Below are positions 28,136 through 37,383 of a stretch of DNA of 64,000 bases, piece after piece. The stretch is from the NCBI GenBank assembly GCA_965224215.1, contig CBDCYS010000004.1, positions 1 through 64,000 of the forward strand. Reading direction: 5' to 3'. The position numbers were made by a program, and so were the translations under genes. The DNA comes from CBDCYS01 sp965224215 (lineage in GTDB: Bacteria; Acidobacteriota; Terriglobia; Bryobacterales; UBA6623). The notes below the pieces were generated by a model, which saw nothing but the letters and a program-made list of their open reading frames with translations, was not told the DNA's origin and made no database searches. Numbering within the stretch: the first letter of the stretch is position 1; every line of letters begins with the position of its first letter.

Positions 28136-28987
28136 TCAGCCAGTCGCGTTCCAGCTGTCTTGAATATGTTTGAGACCGAGAACGGGCACGTCTTCCACCT
28201 TCTCAAACAAGGGGTGCCAGAGGTGCAGGGGAGGAATGAGCGATGGCACGTCAAGGCTAAAAGCCTCAATAGTGACCCAACGGTCGTAGCCCGACCTTCG
28301 TAGCGCCCGGAAGACGTCGGGTGTCACGGCTCGTCCCTGCCCGGGTACACCACGATGATTCTCGGAGATGTGAACGTGAAAGATCTGTTTCGCGGCACGG
28401 CTCCAGGCCCTTCCAGTATGCTGCTCCCCGATATTGGAGTGGTGAGTATCAGCCAGGATTCCGACGTTCGACATGTCGACGTCGCGGCAAAACTCGGCGC
28501 CTTTCCCGATGGTGTTGAACAGAAACATTTCGAAGCGGTTCAGCGGCTCTACGGCCAAGTCGACGTGCATCGTGGAGGCATGCTGTGCGGCCGTGCGGAT
28601 CACATCGGCGGCGCGCTTCCATTCGTCAGCGCTGGGGCCCGCGCCGGTGAAACGGCCAAGCCCCTGTTGAATGGGTCCCACGAGGATGTCCGCCCCGATA
28701 TCGCGAGTCTTGTCGATACTGCTCTTGAGGAGGTCAATAGCCGCCTGCCGGAGTTTGGGGTCGGGGTTGACCGGATCGGCCTGGTCGGCGCCGAACGCAA
28801 GAATGGCCGAGCGGCCCAGACCGAGGTCGTCGCAGCGCTTGGCCAGTTCCGTGATGTCTTCTTTCTCCATCGAGATCACGGGAAACTCGACACCATCGAA
28901 TCCCCACTTCTTGATCTTCTCGAGCAGCGGGCCATGCTTCTTGGTCGGGTGATCCGTCCAGAGCAGAAGATTCATTCCGATTTTCAT
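28136..28987 (-). CDS. Sugar phosphate isomerase/epimerase-like TIM-barrel protein
   Basis: A 283-residue protein of the xylose isomerase-like (AP endonuclease family 2) TIM-barrel fold, closest in pattern to D-tagatose/D-psicose 3-epimerases. Visible marks are MKIGMNLLLWTD at the start, GFDGVEFPV, AVEPLNRFE (metal-binding Glu), ADTHHSNIGE (Asp and His ligands), HVHISENHRG and a final VTIEAF (Glu). It probably isomerises or epimerises a keto sugar in carbohydrate breakdown. No sugar kinase or transporter is adjacent, so the substrate is open. Confidence 0.85.
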   Translation of the reverse strand: MKIGMNLLLWTDHPTKKHGPLLEKIKKWGFDGVEFPVISMEKEDITELAKRCDDLGLGRSAILAFGADQADPVNPDPKLRQAAIDLLKSSIDKTRDIGADILVGPIQQGLGRFTGAGPSADEWKRAADVIRTAAQHASTMHVDLAVEPLNRFEMFLFNTIGKGAEFCRDVDMSNVGILADTHHSNIGEQHTGRAWSRAAKQIFHVHISENHRGVPGQGRAVTPDVFRALRRSGYDRWVTIEAFSLDVPSLIPPLHLWHPLFEKVEDVPVLGLKHIQDSWNATG

Positions 28988-29201
28988 AGGGGTCTCCGGG
29001 GTTGATCGATGTCGGCGTTACAGTAAGGAGCATTTTACATTGTTTGGCGGCGTCCCTCGATGACGGTCGGGTCGTAACAGCAGAGATAAAATGAGGAGGC
29101 TCGTCATCCGGGGAGTGAGCTAAACTCCCCAAACGGGCTTCGCCGCCTGGGGCGGCGATCCCAGGTTTTTCTTATAAAAGAAAAAAGGAGGATGACGAGC
29201 C

Positions 29202-30308
29202 ATGAAAAACAATAGCAAAACTTTCAGAGAAGTGTCGAAGCAAAAGATGATCGAACAAGGCCTGAACGTCGTAGCCGGGGTGGATCTGGGCGATAAGCAC
29301 AGCCATGTCTGCTTGATCGATCTGGACGGCAACATCGTCGAGCGCAAGAAGCTGAGCACCTCGCCGGCAGCGTTCGAGCGCTACTTCGGCGGCTGGGCCG
29401 CGATGCGGGTGGTGCTCGAAGCCGGCTGCCACGCCAACTGGATCTACCGCTTGCTCGAGCGGCTGGGGCACGAGCCGCTGATGGCCGACACGCACCGCCT
29501 GGCGCTGATCACTCAATCGCTCTCGAAAGACGATCGCAGCGACGCCGAACGGCTGGCGGAGTTGGGGCTGCGGATGCCCGAGATGCTGAACGCCGTCGAG
29601 CCCCGTTCGCTGGCCATCCAATGCGACCGCGCCGTGCTGAAAGCGTGGGAAACCCTGGTCGAGACACGCACGAAACTGATCAACAGCGTGCGCGGCACCG
29701 TGAAGAGTTTCGGGGGCCGCTTGCCGGCTTCGAGCAGCGAGGCCTTCGTGAAGAAAGCCGGCCCCCGGGTGCCGGACGAGCTGCTGGCCGCGCTCGAACC
29801 GTTGCTCGAGCTAATCCAGCAGGTCAGCGTTGAAATCCGCCGCTATGACAAACAGATCGAGAAACTGGCGGAGGAGAAATATCCCGCGCCGCAAAGGATA
29901 CGCTCGATCCGCGGTGTGGGGCCGATCACGTCGCTGGCGTTCGTGTTGAACCTGGACAACGACCCGCAGCGACTACGGCGCAGTCGAGACGCCGGGCCCC
30001 GGATGGGGCTGCGGCCCAAACGCCGCGACTCGGGCGAGCGCTCACCGCAGCTGAGTATTACCAAAAGCGGTGACCGATTATTGCGGCGATTGCTGGTGCA
30101 ATGTTCGCAATACATTCTGGGATATCACGGGGAAGATTCGGACTTGCGGCGCTGGGGACTGGGATTGGCGGCACGCGGCGGCCCTTGCGCGAAGCGCAAA
30201 GCGATCGTGGCGGTGGCGCGCAAACTGGCTGTGCTGATGCACCTGCTGTGGCGTCAGGATGTGGACTTCGATCCGTTTTACCAGACGAACCCGCGAGCGG
30301 CAGGCTAG
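29202..30308 (+). CDS. IS110-family transposase (DEDD recombinase)
   Basis: A 368-residue recombinase. The RuvC-like N-terminal domain shows the DEDD residues: GVDLGDKH, VVLEAGCH and the pair in DDRSDAERLAEL. A coiled-coil linker (about 145-235) leads to the C-terminal Tnp domain with IRGVGPITSLAFVLNL and the serine-bearing RRDSGERSP...SITKSGDRLLRR. GGAGGATGACGAGCC precedes the ATG. The frame is complete. Family members work with a structured RNA from the same element that pairs with donor and target DNA. Confidence 0.93.
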   Translation: MKNNSKTFREVSKQKMIEQGLNVVAGVDLGDKHSHVCLIDLDGNIVERKKLSTSPAAFERYFGGWAAMRVVLEAGCHANWIYRLLERLGHEPLMADTHRLALITQSLSKDDRSDAERLAELGLRMPEMLNAVEPRSLAIQCDRAVLKAWETLVETRTKLINSVRGTVKSFGGRLPASSSEAFVKKAGPRVPDELLAALEPLLELIQQVSVEIRRYDKQIEKLAEEKYPAPQRIRSIRGVGPITSLAFVLNLDNDPQRLRRSRDAGPRMGLRPKRRDSGERSPQLSITKSGDRLLRRLLVQCSQYILGYHGEDSDLRRWGLGLAARGGPCAKRKAIVAVARKLAVLMHLLWRQDVDFDPFYQTNPRAAG

Positions 30309-30350
30309 CGCTGAGAAATGCGAATCTTAGCAGACCGCTACGAGCAGCGA

Positions 30351-30480
30351 ATCCCCTTTCCCTCTGCTGGCAGGATTCCAGATCGGTCCTCGCCGTCCAG
30401 GGTTCGCTTCGCCGCGCTCGGCGCGCCCTGGACTGCTCCGGGCCGATCTGAGAGCAGGACTTATATGAGGGAAAGGGGAT
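30351..30480 (+). ncRNA. Putative bridge RNA (seekRNA) of IS110-family copy 1
   Basis: Three nested perfect stems: outer ATCCCCTTTCCCTC (30351-30364) with GAGGGAAAGGGGAT (30467-30480), middle CAGATCGG (30379-30386) with CCGATCTG (30443-30450), inner GTCCAGGG (30395-30402) with CCCTGGAC (30426-30433). The inner loop contains CGCTTCGCCGCG, and TTATAT stands just before the outer 3' strand. The second IS110-family element carries the same layout with different stem bases, inner loop CGCTTCGCCGCG and TTATAC. Position downstream of the transposase matches the IS1111 group. RNA status is inferred from covariation between two elements. Confidence 0.65.
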
Positions 30481-30824
30481 AACCGGAACGAGCCGCCTGC
30501 CGACCACTCGTGTGGCGGCTGTCAGCCGCGAAATCCCCGAGCGCAAAAAGGAACGTCGGATCGAAGCAGGCACGTAGGAACGTCGGATTGAAGGAGGTTG
30601 AGGAATCGTAACAGCGCAAAGGGACAGACCGAGTTCGCGGCGACTGCGAGTCCACGCCCGGTCCGAAGAGGCCGAGACAGAGAGAGCAGCGCCGCTAGAT
30701 CGAACTTCATAGAGCACCGCGTCCTCAGCGACGACCAACGAGTGCGGATGGAAGCCCGGTCAAACATCCCATCAGCTGAAAGTTCCTCACTCCTCCCTTG
30801 ACAATGACGAGCCTCCTCATGGAA

Positions 30825-30846
30825 GGCGTGGACGGAAGTCCGCGGT
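30825..30846 (+). repeat. REP-like palindrome, family B, abutting an IS end
   Basis: GGCGTGGACGGAAGTCCGCGG followed by TC, matching the copy at 20333. The first bases usually found before this palindrome (AACAGAG) are absent here. A similar AACAGCAGAG stands left of the IS at 29076-29085, suggesting that the element split a former copy. Confidence 0.6.
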
Positions 30847-31029
30847 CAACAACCCGCAGCAACCGCCACGGCCGACGCCGCAGCAACGTGTTGTGCCGCA
30901 ACAAAGAGCAGCGCTGCAAGCAAACCAGACACTCCCCCCATCTTCTCGACCCGGACTTCCATCCACGCCTGGCGCCCACTTCCGTCCGCTCTGTTGTTTC
31001 GGTGGCGGGTCGCCACTTTACAATAGGAC

Positions 31030-32862
31030 TTGGCAACTGAAGACACCCCTGCCGCGCCATCCTCGCCCCCAGTCCTCCTCAGGTCCGAGCCCAAACGGGA
31101 ATACGAAGCACGCTTGGCCGCTCGTAACCTGGTTCTTGAGCACCGCCAGAAACTTTCCATCAAAGTCAGCAACGGGCGCCTGGTCTGTGTGCTCACCGTG
31201 CCCGTGATGGTCTGGCTCTCGTGGGGACGCGATCTCTTTAACCCCTGGTGGTTGGCGGTGCCGCTGATAGCGTTCGTCGCGCTCATCATTTATCACGAAT
31301 TCGTCGAGCGCCGGATTCAAGCCGCGAAACGGGCGGCCCGGTTTTACGACCACGGATTGGCGCGGCTCGACGATCGTTGGATTGGCATCGGCGAGCGCGG
31401 CGAGAATTTTGCCGATCCCAACCACCTTTACGCCGCTGACCTGGACGTGTTCGGAGAAGGGTCCCTTTTCCAACTGCTGTGTACCGCCCGGACACGTGCC
31501 GGCGAAGGCGCCCTGGCCGGCTGGTTGTACCGGCCGGCGGCCCCCAAGGAAATTCTCAGCCGCCAACAAGCCGTCGAAGAGTTGCGCCACAAGCTCGATC
31601 TGCGCGAAGATCTGGCACTTCTCGGTGCCGACGTGCGCAGCGGTGTGCACCCGGAAGCGCTCAGCCGCTGGGCGGCTCTTCCGGCGGTCGTTTTCCCCAA
31701 GGCCACGCGATGGGTGGCGTTCTTTCTTTCCGCGCTGACGCTCGTGTCTCTGGTGCCGGCGTTCTGGGAGATTTCTCTCCTGACGCCTTTTGTAATCGCT
31801 CTGTTGCTCGAGGCTGCGTTCGCTGTGCTAATCCGTTCACGCGTGAATGAAGTGATCGAAGCCGTGGACTCCCCCGCTCGAGACCTGGGGCTTCTATCCG
31901 CTGTCCTTGCCCGCCTCGAGGCTGAGACGTTTGACTCAAGCAAGCTCAAGGACTTACAGGCCCGGTTGGACGCCGGCCATCGGCCTGCCTCGGCGCGGAT
32001 CGCAAGTCTGGAACGGCTGGTGGAATACCTCGAATGGCGCGGTAACAATATGTTCACCGCCGTGGCGCGCATACTGTTTTGGGGCACACAGTTCGCACTG
32101 GCAATCGAAGCCTGGCGCCAGGACAACGGACCCCACATTGAAAAGTGGCTGCTCGCGATCGGCGAGATCGAAGCGCTCTGCGCCCTCTCGGGGTACGCCT
32201 ACGAAAACCCGGACGACCCCTTCCCCGAACTCGCCGAAAAGAGCTGTTTCGAAGCCGAAGGATTGGGACACCCCCTGATGGCCCGCAATGAGCTCGTCCG
32301 CAACGACCTGAGCATTGGCGGCGACCTGCGCTTGCTCGTGATCAGCGGCTCCAACATGTCCGGCAAGAGCACGTTGCTTCGTTCCGTAGGGCTGAACGCC
32401 GCTCTGGCGCAGGCCGGAGCGCCGGTCCGTGCGCGGCGCCTTACGCTTTCGCCTCTCGCGATCGGCGCTTCGATGAGGCCCGTTGACTCGTTGCGTGAGC
32501 ACACCTCCCGCTTCTACGCCGAGATCAAGAGCCTGCGAGCCGTTGTCGGGCTAACGGAGACCGAGCTGCCCGTGATATTTCTCCTCGACGAGCTTTTGAG
32601 CGGGACCAATTCCCATGACCGTCGCATCGGCGCTGAGGCCGTGGTGAAGGCTCTCGTCGATCGCGGCGCCATCGGACTCGTAACAACGCATGATTTAGCC
32701 TTGACGAAGATTACAGAGCAGCTTGGCTCAAGGGCGAAGAACGTCCATTTCGAGGACCGCATCGAGAACGGCAAGATGGTCTTCGATTTCAAGATGCGGC
32801 CCGGTGTTGTCGAGCGCAGCAACGCCCTGGACTTAATGCGCTCAATTGGCTTGGATGTTTGA
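31030..32862 (+). CDS. Membrane-associated MutS-like ATPase
   Basis: A 610-residue protein with a MutS-type ATPase domain at the C-terminus: Walker A SGSNMSGKST (about 439-448), VIFLLDELLSGTN (Walker B), SHDRRIGAEAVVK and the TTHD switch. The mismatch-recognition domain of true MutS is absent. Instead two hydrophobic pairs stand at about 55-95 and 228-272, so the protein is probably in the membrane. It starts with TTG at 31030. Such membrane MutS-like proteins occur in several phyla, including Acidobacteriota; a role in mismatch repair is not expected and the function is unknown. The frame is intact. Confidence 0.85.
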   Translation: MATEDTPAAPSSPPVLLRSEPKREYEARLAARNLVLEHRQKLSIKVSNGRLVCVLTVPVMVWLSWGRDLFNPWWLAVPLIAFVALIIYHEFVERRIQAAKRAARFYDHGLARLDDRWIGIGERGENFADPNHLYAADLDVFGEGSLFQLLCTARTRAGEGALAGWLYRPAAPKEILSRQQAVEELRHKLDLREDLALLGADVRSGVHPEALSRWAALPAVVFPKATRWVAFFLSALTLVSLVPAFWEISLLTPFVIALLLEAAFAVLIRSRVNEVIEAVDSPARDLGLLSAVLARLEAETFDSSKLKDLQARLDAGHRPASARIASLERLVEYLEWRGNNMFTAVARILFWGTQFALAIEAWRQDNGPHIEKWLLAIGEIEALCALSGYAYENPDDPFPELAEKSCFEAEGLGHPLMARNELVRNDLSIGGDLRLLVISGSNMSGKSTLLRSVGLNAALAQAGAPVRARRLTLSPLAIGASMRPVDSLREHTSRFYAEIKSLRAVVGLTETELPVIFLLDELLSGTNSHDRRIGAEAVVKALVDRGAIGLVTTHDLALTKITEQLGSRAKNVHFEDRIENGKMVFDFKMRPGVVERSNALDLMRSIGLDV

Positions 32863-32964
32863 TGTGTAGTTCGTTCCCGATTCGGGGACCTGACCGCGGA
32901 CAGTGCTGACGGACAATGACCACTCATCGTCCATAATGATGATCGCGCATAATAACGGATACTC

Positions 32965-34353
32965 ATGACTCTAGACTCCCAATCTTTCATCGAAAATGGC
33001 CACGACCGCCTCCTAGAGGAGCTTTGCGAGTTTCTGCGAATCCCCAGCATCAGCACGTTGCCCGAGCACAAGGACGATTGCCTGCGGGCTGCGGAGTTTG
33101 TCGCCTCAAGCCTTCGTGATGTTGGCATGGAAACGGTGGAAATCATCGCCGGCGAAGGGCACCCGCTGATCTACGCCGAGAGCCTCGAAGCCCCCGGCAA
33201 ACCGACCGTTCTCTGCTACGGCCACTACGACGTGCAACCACCGGATCCCCTCGATGAGTGGGTGACGCCGCCCTTTGAGCCCACCGTAAGGAACGGCAGC
33301 CTCTTCGCCCGTGGAGCGGCCGATGACAAGGGTCAGTTCTATGCTCACATCAAGGCTGTTGAGGTGCTTCGAGCCAGCGCCGGCCGCCTTCCCGTCAACG
33401 TCAAGTTTCTGATCGAAGGCGAAGAAGAAGTCGGCGGTGAGGCCATCGCCGCCTACGTCCCGGCCCATTGCGACAGGCTGGCCGCGGACGTCGCCTTGGT
33501 GTCCGACACAGCGATGTACGCCCCGAATACGCCCACGATTTGCACCGGGCTCCGCGGGATGGTCTACATGGAATGGGAAGCGACTGGGCCCGCCCGCGAC
33601 CTGCACTCCGGTCTCTACGGCGGAACCGTGCCCAACGCCGTCTTTGGACTCGTCGAGTTGCTTTCCAAGTGCAAGGACGCGGCCGGTATCATCCAAATAC
33701 CCGGAGTATATGAAAGTGTGCAGCCCCCTGCCGCCGCCGAGAAAGAAAGCTGGCGGGAGCTGCCATTCGACCAGGCAGAATACCTTGCTTCGGAAGTCGG
33801 CTCGACCGCCCTGACAGGCGAGCGGGATCAAAGTGTTTTTGAACGAACCTGGGCGCGCCCCACGTTCGAGGTGCATGGCATTGGCGGCGGCTTCACCGGC
33901 CCCGGGGGCAAGACGGTCATTCCGGCGAAGGCGACCGCGAAAGTGAGTATGAGGCTCGTGCCCGAGCAAGACCCGGGGGAAATTCTCGAAGCGGTCCGCG
34001 ATTTTGTTGCCGCCAACACGCCCGAGGGAATCCAAGTGGAAGTGAGGGAGCTACATTCGGCGCCGGCCAGCATGGTCAGCCCCGATCACCCCGCGATTCG
34101 CACGGCTGCGCAAGCGCTGGAAGACGTCTTCGGACGACCGACGGTCTTCATCCGGTCAGGCGGATCGATTCCAATCGCAGGGGACATCACCAAGCATCTC
34201 GGTATCCCCACCGTGCTAATGGGATTCGGTCTGCCCGACGACGGACTGCACTCCCCCAACGAGAAGTTTTCCGTCGACAACTACTACAAGGCGATCCAGA
34301 CCGTCAGCCACTATTTCGAACTGCTGGCAAACACCGACATGCAGCAGACGTAG
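32965..34353 (+). CDS. M20-family dipeptidase
   Basis: A 462-residue zinc metallopeptidase of the CNDP/DUG1-like dipeptidase group. Metal and catalytic residues are visible: GHYDVQP (His87, Asp89), GAADDKG (bridging Asp120), the catalytic Glu in EGEEEVGG (about 151-158), the dimerisation-domain motif LHSGLYGG and the last ligand in LHSPNE. There is no signal peptide, so it is cytoplasmic. It probably cleaves dipeptides, possibly those delivered by secreted proteases such as the subtilase. Monocistronic. Confidence 0.94.
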   Translation: MTLDSQSFIENGHDRLLEELCEFLRIPSISTLPEHKDDCLRAAEFVASSLRDVGMETVEIIAGEGHPLIYAESLEAPGKPTVLCYGHYDVQPPDPLDEWVTPPFEPTVRNGSLFARGAADDKGQFYAHIKAVEVLRASAGRLPVNVKFLIEGEEEVGGEAIAAYVPAHCDRLAADVALVSDTAMYAPNTPTICTGLRGMVYMEWEATGPARDLHSGLYGGTVPNAVFGLVELLSKCKDAAGIIQIPGVYESVQPPAAAEKESWRELPFDQAEYLASEVGSTALTGERDQSVFERTWARPTFEVHGIGGGFTGPGGKTVIPAKATAKVSMRLVPEQDPGEILEAVRDFVAANTPEGIQVEVRELHSAPASMVSPDHPAIRTAAQALEDVFGRPTVFIRSGGSIPIAGDITKHLGIPTVLMGFGLPDDGLHSPNEKFSVDNYYKAIQTVSHYFELLANTDMQQT

Positions 34354-34423
34354 GGGCGCAGCAAGCGTTTTCTTACGTTGAAACAAGAAGCGTCCGGACA
34401 CTGAATATCAAGCAGAAGCTCCA

Positions 34424-34448
34424 GAGCCGCGGGTGGAAACCCGCGGTC
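34424..34448 (+). repeat. REP-like palindrome, family B
   Basis: GAG, stem CCGCGGGT, loop GGAA, stem ACCCGCGG, TC: a perfectly paired member of the family whose stem bases differ from the copies at 14694 and 20333 on both arms. It coincides with the truncation point of the transposase fragment that follows. Confidence 0.8.
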
Positions 34449-34722
34449 AACCTGTGTAGACGGGTTGGGAGAGGATTGCCACGGCTTGTTTTTCCGCCTT
34501 GGCGCTGAGCTTGCGGTTGGACGCGCGGCCCCGCGCGGCATGGACCACGGCCTGGTCGCCTTCGCTGCGAAGCTTCGCCAGCAGCCGCCTCAGATGCCGT
34601 TCGCTGAGGCCCGTCTGCTGGGCGGCCTGCTTTTGCGTGATGAGTTTTTTGTCTGCTTTGCGCAGCGCCACCAGCCGGTCGCGCTCTCGTTGTGTCATTA
34701 GTAGTTGTCCTTGCTTGCTCAC
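34447..34722 (-). pseudogene. ISNCY-type transposase, N-terminal fragment
   Basis: The frame encodes 91 residues starting MSKQGQLLMTQRERDRLVAL, with a helix-turn-helix (ITQKQAAQQTGLSERHLRRLLAKL) and the segment RGRASNRKLSAKAEKQAVAILSQ. This is the DNA-binding N-terminus common to ISNCY-family transposases. It ends at a REP palindrome; the integrase-type catalytic part is missing. Just upstream (about 34738-34790) TCAATAGGACATTTCTAC and a related GGACATT look like the IS end. Related end sequences occur as debris at 57180-57440. Confidence 0.75.
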
Positions 34723-34880
34723 CCCTCCAGGCTGACCTTGTCAATAGGACATTTCTACTTGGCACGTTTAGGACATTATCACTCGGCAGCGACAAAAACA
34801 CACCCAAAACTTGATTCCCGCACACCGATTGGCGTAACATGCTGAGAACACGGCAGCCGATAGCCCTGGGGAGCGAACTC

Positions 34881-36065
34881 ATGAAAAAACTAGTGCTTTT
34901 CCTTTCCGTCTCTTGCTTACTCCTGGTTTGCTTACTCCTGGTTCCTGCGTTCGCACAGGAAGCCGAGGACAACTTCCGCGACGTGGATATCAATACGGGC
35001 AGCCCCGAGGGCCAGCTTATCACCCAAGCGAGCGAATCCGAGGACGCGGCGGAGAAGATCCAGCTACTCGAGACCTTTGTTCAGAAATTCGGCGACGACT
35101 ACGCAGTTGACTGGGTTCGGCTGCAGTTACAAGGGCACTATCTCGAAACGCAGAACTTCCCCAAAGTCGTCGAACACGGCAAAGCGATTCTAGACGTCGC
35201 CCCGAAAGATTTAGAAGTTCTGCACAATCTGACCAAAGGTTATGAGGGCACCCAGGACTGGGCTGCGCTGCTACCGCACCTGCTGAAAATCAAGCCTCTT
35301 GGCGACGCCGAGGCTGCCGTCGAAAACTATGAGGACGCTGACGAGGTAGAAACTGCGATGTGGAAATCTCAAGTGGAGTACGCACAAGGCGTGGTTCAGT
35401 ACGTGGAGTACTCGCTCTACACTTCTGCCCTCAAGATTGCCGACCCGGCAACGAAGATCCAATACCTGGAAACCCTCAGAGCGCAATACCCGCAAGGCCA
35501 GTACGGGGCTCAGGCGCTCAATCCACTGACGGTGGCTTATCGCCAAGCAGGCAACTTCGCCAAAATGGCCGAGATGATGGCGCTCTCGCTCGAGAAAGAT
35601 CCGGCCAACGAAGAATACCTCTACGCGCTGGGAGAGACAACCCTCGGTCAGCAACAACTTGAGCAAGCCAAGATGTACGGCCAGAAGCTCGTGGATGTCA
35701 TGGCAACGAAAGAAAAGCCTGAGAATCTGAGCGAAGAAGATTGGCAGAATAGAAAGGACCTCTTCACCGCCTATGGAAACTTCGTGCTGGGCAAGGTTTC
35801 TTTCTCAGAGGCTGGCGATAGCAACAAGGACAAGTTTCGGGAATCGCGCAAGTTCCTGCTCCAGTCCGTGGAACCTTTGAAGGCGCAGGGCGGGCAAAAC
35901 TACGGGATGCTCGCCTACTTTCTGGGCATCTGCTACGTGAAGCTCGACATCGCGGGAGACAACATTGCTCAGGCTACCCGCTGGATGAGCACTTCCGCCG
36001 GTATCGAAAGTCCGGGCCAAGCGGGCGCCAAGGACATCCTCTCGAAGATCCAAAGTTCGCAATAA
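34881..36065 (+). CDS. Exported TPR-like protein of unknown function
   Basis: A 394-residue protein starting MKKLVLFLSVSCLLLVCLLLVPAFAQ, a clear signal peptide, with GGGGAG eight bases before the ATG. The mature part is helical and TPR-like: RLQLQGHYLETQNFPKVVEHGKAIL, KIQYLETLRAQYPQGQYGAQ, then a YLYALGETTLGQQQLEQAKM segment. Such scaffolds bind partner proteins in the periplasm. The signal peptide contains a direct 14-bp duplication (TTGCTTACTCCTGG at 34914 and 34929) that lengthens the hydrophobic core by five residues (LLLVC). No enzymatic motif is visible. Confidence 0.85.
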   Translation: MKKLVLFLSVSCLLLVCLLLVPAFAQEAEDNFRDVDINTGSPEGQLITQASESEDAAEKIQLLETFVQKFGDDYAVDWVRLQLQGHYLETQNFPKVVEHGKAILDVAPKDLEVLHNLTKGYEGTQDWAALLPHLLKIKPLGDAEAAVENYEDADEVETAMWKSQVEYAQGVVQYVEYSLYTSALKIADPATKIQYLETLRAQYPQGQYGAQALNPLTVAYRQAGNFAKMAEMMALSLEKDPANEEYLYALGETTLGQQQLEQAKMYGQKLVDVMATKEKPENLSEEDWQNRKDLFTAYGNFVLGKVSFSEAGDSNKDKFRESRKFLLQSVEPLKAQGGQNYGMLAYFLGICYVKLDIAGDNIAQATRWMSTSAGIESPGQAGAKDILSKIQSSQ

Positions 36066-36138
36066 AGCCCAAACAGAGCCCCGAACGCAAGTGACGGGCC
36101 AGCCAGTCGGTGCGAGCTTCCCACAACGAGCCTCTCCC

Positions 36139-37263
36139 GTGAACATCCTGGTTCCGAATCTAGGCTCGACCTCCCTCAAATACCAGCTCATCGATTTCCC
36201 TGCTGAAACAGTCATCACCAAGGGGCGCTTCGAGCGAATCGGCCAGCCAGGCGGGGATGCCGCCAGTCATCGCGAGGCGATCCAGCACACGCTGGCCCTA
36301 CCCGACGCGGTCGACGCCGTTGGTTTCAAGGCGGTTCACGGTGGCCCGGACTATCGCGGGTCCTACCGGGTTGACGCCAACCTGCTCGCCGCCATGAGGC
36401 AATACGAGCCGGCGGCGCCGCTCCACAACGGCATCTACCTGACCGCAATGGAGACATTCCAGGAGCTTAGGCCGGGGCTGCCCTTGGTCGCCGTTTTTGA
36501 AACCGCGTTCCATCGCACGATGCCCGAGCACGCTGCGCAGTACGGTGTTCCCAGAGCATGGGCCGAAGAGCACGGCGTGCGCCGATACGGTTTCCACGGG
36601 GCGTCCCACCGCTACGTGAGCCAGCGCGTTCCCGAGATGCTCGGCAAGCCCCCCGATGCACTTCGACTCGTTTCCTGTCACCTGGGCGGCAGCTCGTCTA
36701 TCTGCGCCATCGATCGTGGCAAATCGGTGGACGTCACCATGGGCTTCTCGGCGCAATCGGGATTGGAAAACGCGACACGCCACGGTGATCTCGATGCATT
36801 CGCGGTGCTCTACATGATGGACCGCTTGCATTACTCCACGGCCGAGACACGAGACGTGCTGTTGGCCGGCGGAGGTCTGGCCGGGCTATCCGGCATCGCC
36901 GGGGGCGACGTGAGGGACCTCGAGTCCGCGTCTGACCGCGGCAACGCCCTCGCGACTCAAGCCCTCAAGACGTTCGCCTACCAGATCAGAAAAACCATTG
37001 GCGCCTACGCCGCCGCCATGGGAGGAATCGACGCCCTAGCCTTCACCGCCGGGATCGGCGAAAACTCGGATCGACTTCGGGTACAGTGTTGCGAGAGCTT
37101 AGAATTCCTCGGAATTCAAATAGACTCCACCGCGAACGAAAACGGTGCAGGCGACCGTTTGATCTCTCCCCAAGCCGGTCCGGTGGACGTAGTCGTTCTC
37201 GTCACAAACGAGGAGCTAATCGTCGCCCGCGAGACCGCCGCCGTGCTAGAAACGACAACTTAG
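36139..37263 (+). CDS. ackA: Acetate/propionate kinase family protein
   Basis: A 374-residue ASKHA kinase interconverting acetyl phosphate and acetate with ATP/ADP. Visible motifs: VNILVPNLGSTSLKYQL (phosphate 1), VFETAFHRTMP, RRYGFHGASHRYV (catalytic Arg/His), HLGGSSSICAI and AFTAGIGENS. Some positions are atypical, for example HLGGSSS for HLGNG and GLENATRHGDLD for the usual GLPMGTRSGD segment, so it belongs to a divergent branch. GTG at 36139 is preferred over 36091 because the family starts a few residues before ILVPNLGS. No phosphotransacetylase gene is adjacent. Confidence 0.88.
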   Translation: MNILVPNLGSTSLKYQLIDFPAETVITKGRFERIGQPGGDAASHREAIQHTLALPDAVDAVGFKAVHGGPDYRGSYRVDANLLAAMRQYEPAAPLHNGIYLTAMETFQELRPGLPLVAVFETAFHRTMPEHAAQYGVPRAWAEEHGVRRYGFHGASHRYVSQRVPEMLGKPPDALRLVSCHLGGSSSICAIDRGKSVDVTMGFSAQSGLENATRHGDLDAFAVLYMMDRLHYSTAETRDVLLAGGGLAGLSGIAGGDVRDLESASDRGNALATQALKTFAYQIRKTIGAYAAAMGGIDALAFTAGIGENSDRLRVQCCESLEFLGIQIDSTANENGAGDRLISPQAGPVDVVVLVTNEELIVARETAAVLETTT

Positions 37264-37383
37264 CAATAGCGAGTTCTTCGAACTTCCGAGCAATGCCACA
37301 TGCTCACACTCGCGCAGAGTCTTTCCAGCGGATCGAGGCCTTTCTGAAGTAGAATCGTTCTTCCGATTGTCAGCTTGAAGATG

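Larger units (their letters stand above)
29091..30820 (+). mobile_element. IS110-family element, IS1111-like (copy 1), next to a REP palindrome
   Basis: A perfect 17-bp inverted repeat, ATGAGGAGGCTCGTCAT at 29091-29107 and its complement at 30804-30820, encloses one IS110-type transposase. It has a 112-bp leader and a long 3' non-coding part (30309-30803). A second inverted pair lies inside the leader (GGCTCGTCATCC at 29097, GGATGACGAGCC at 29190), next to the transposase start. Short subterminal repeats without clear target duplication are typical of the IS1111 group. Four bases beyond the right repeat stands a family B REP palindrome. True ends may lie a few bases outside the repeats. Confidence 0.8.
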
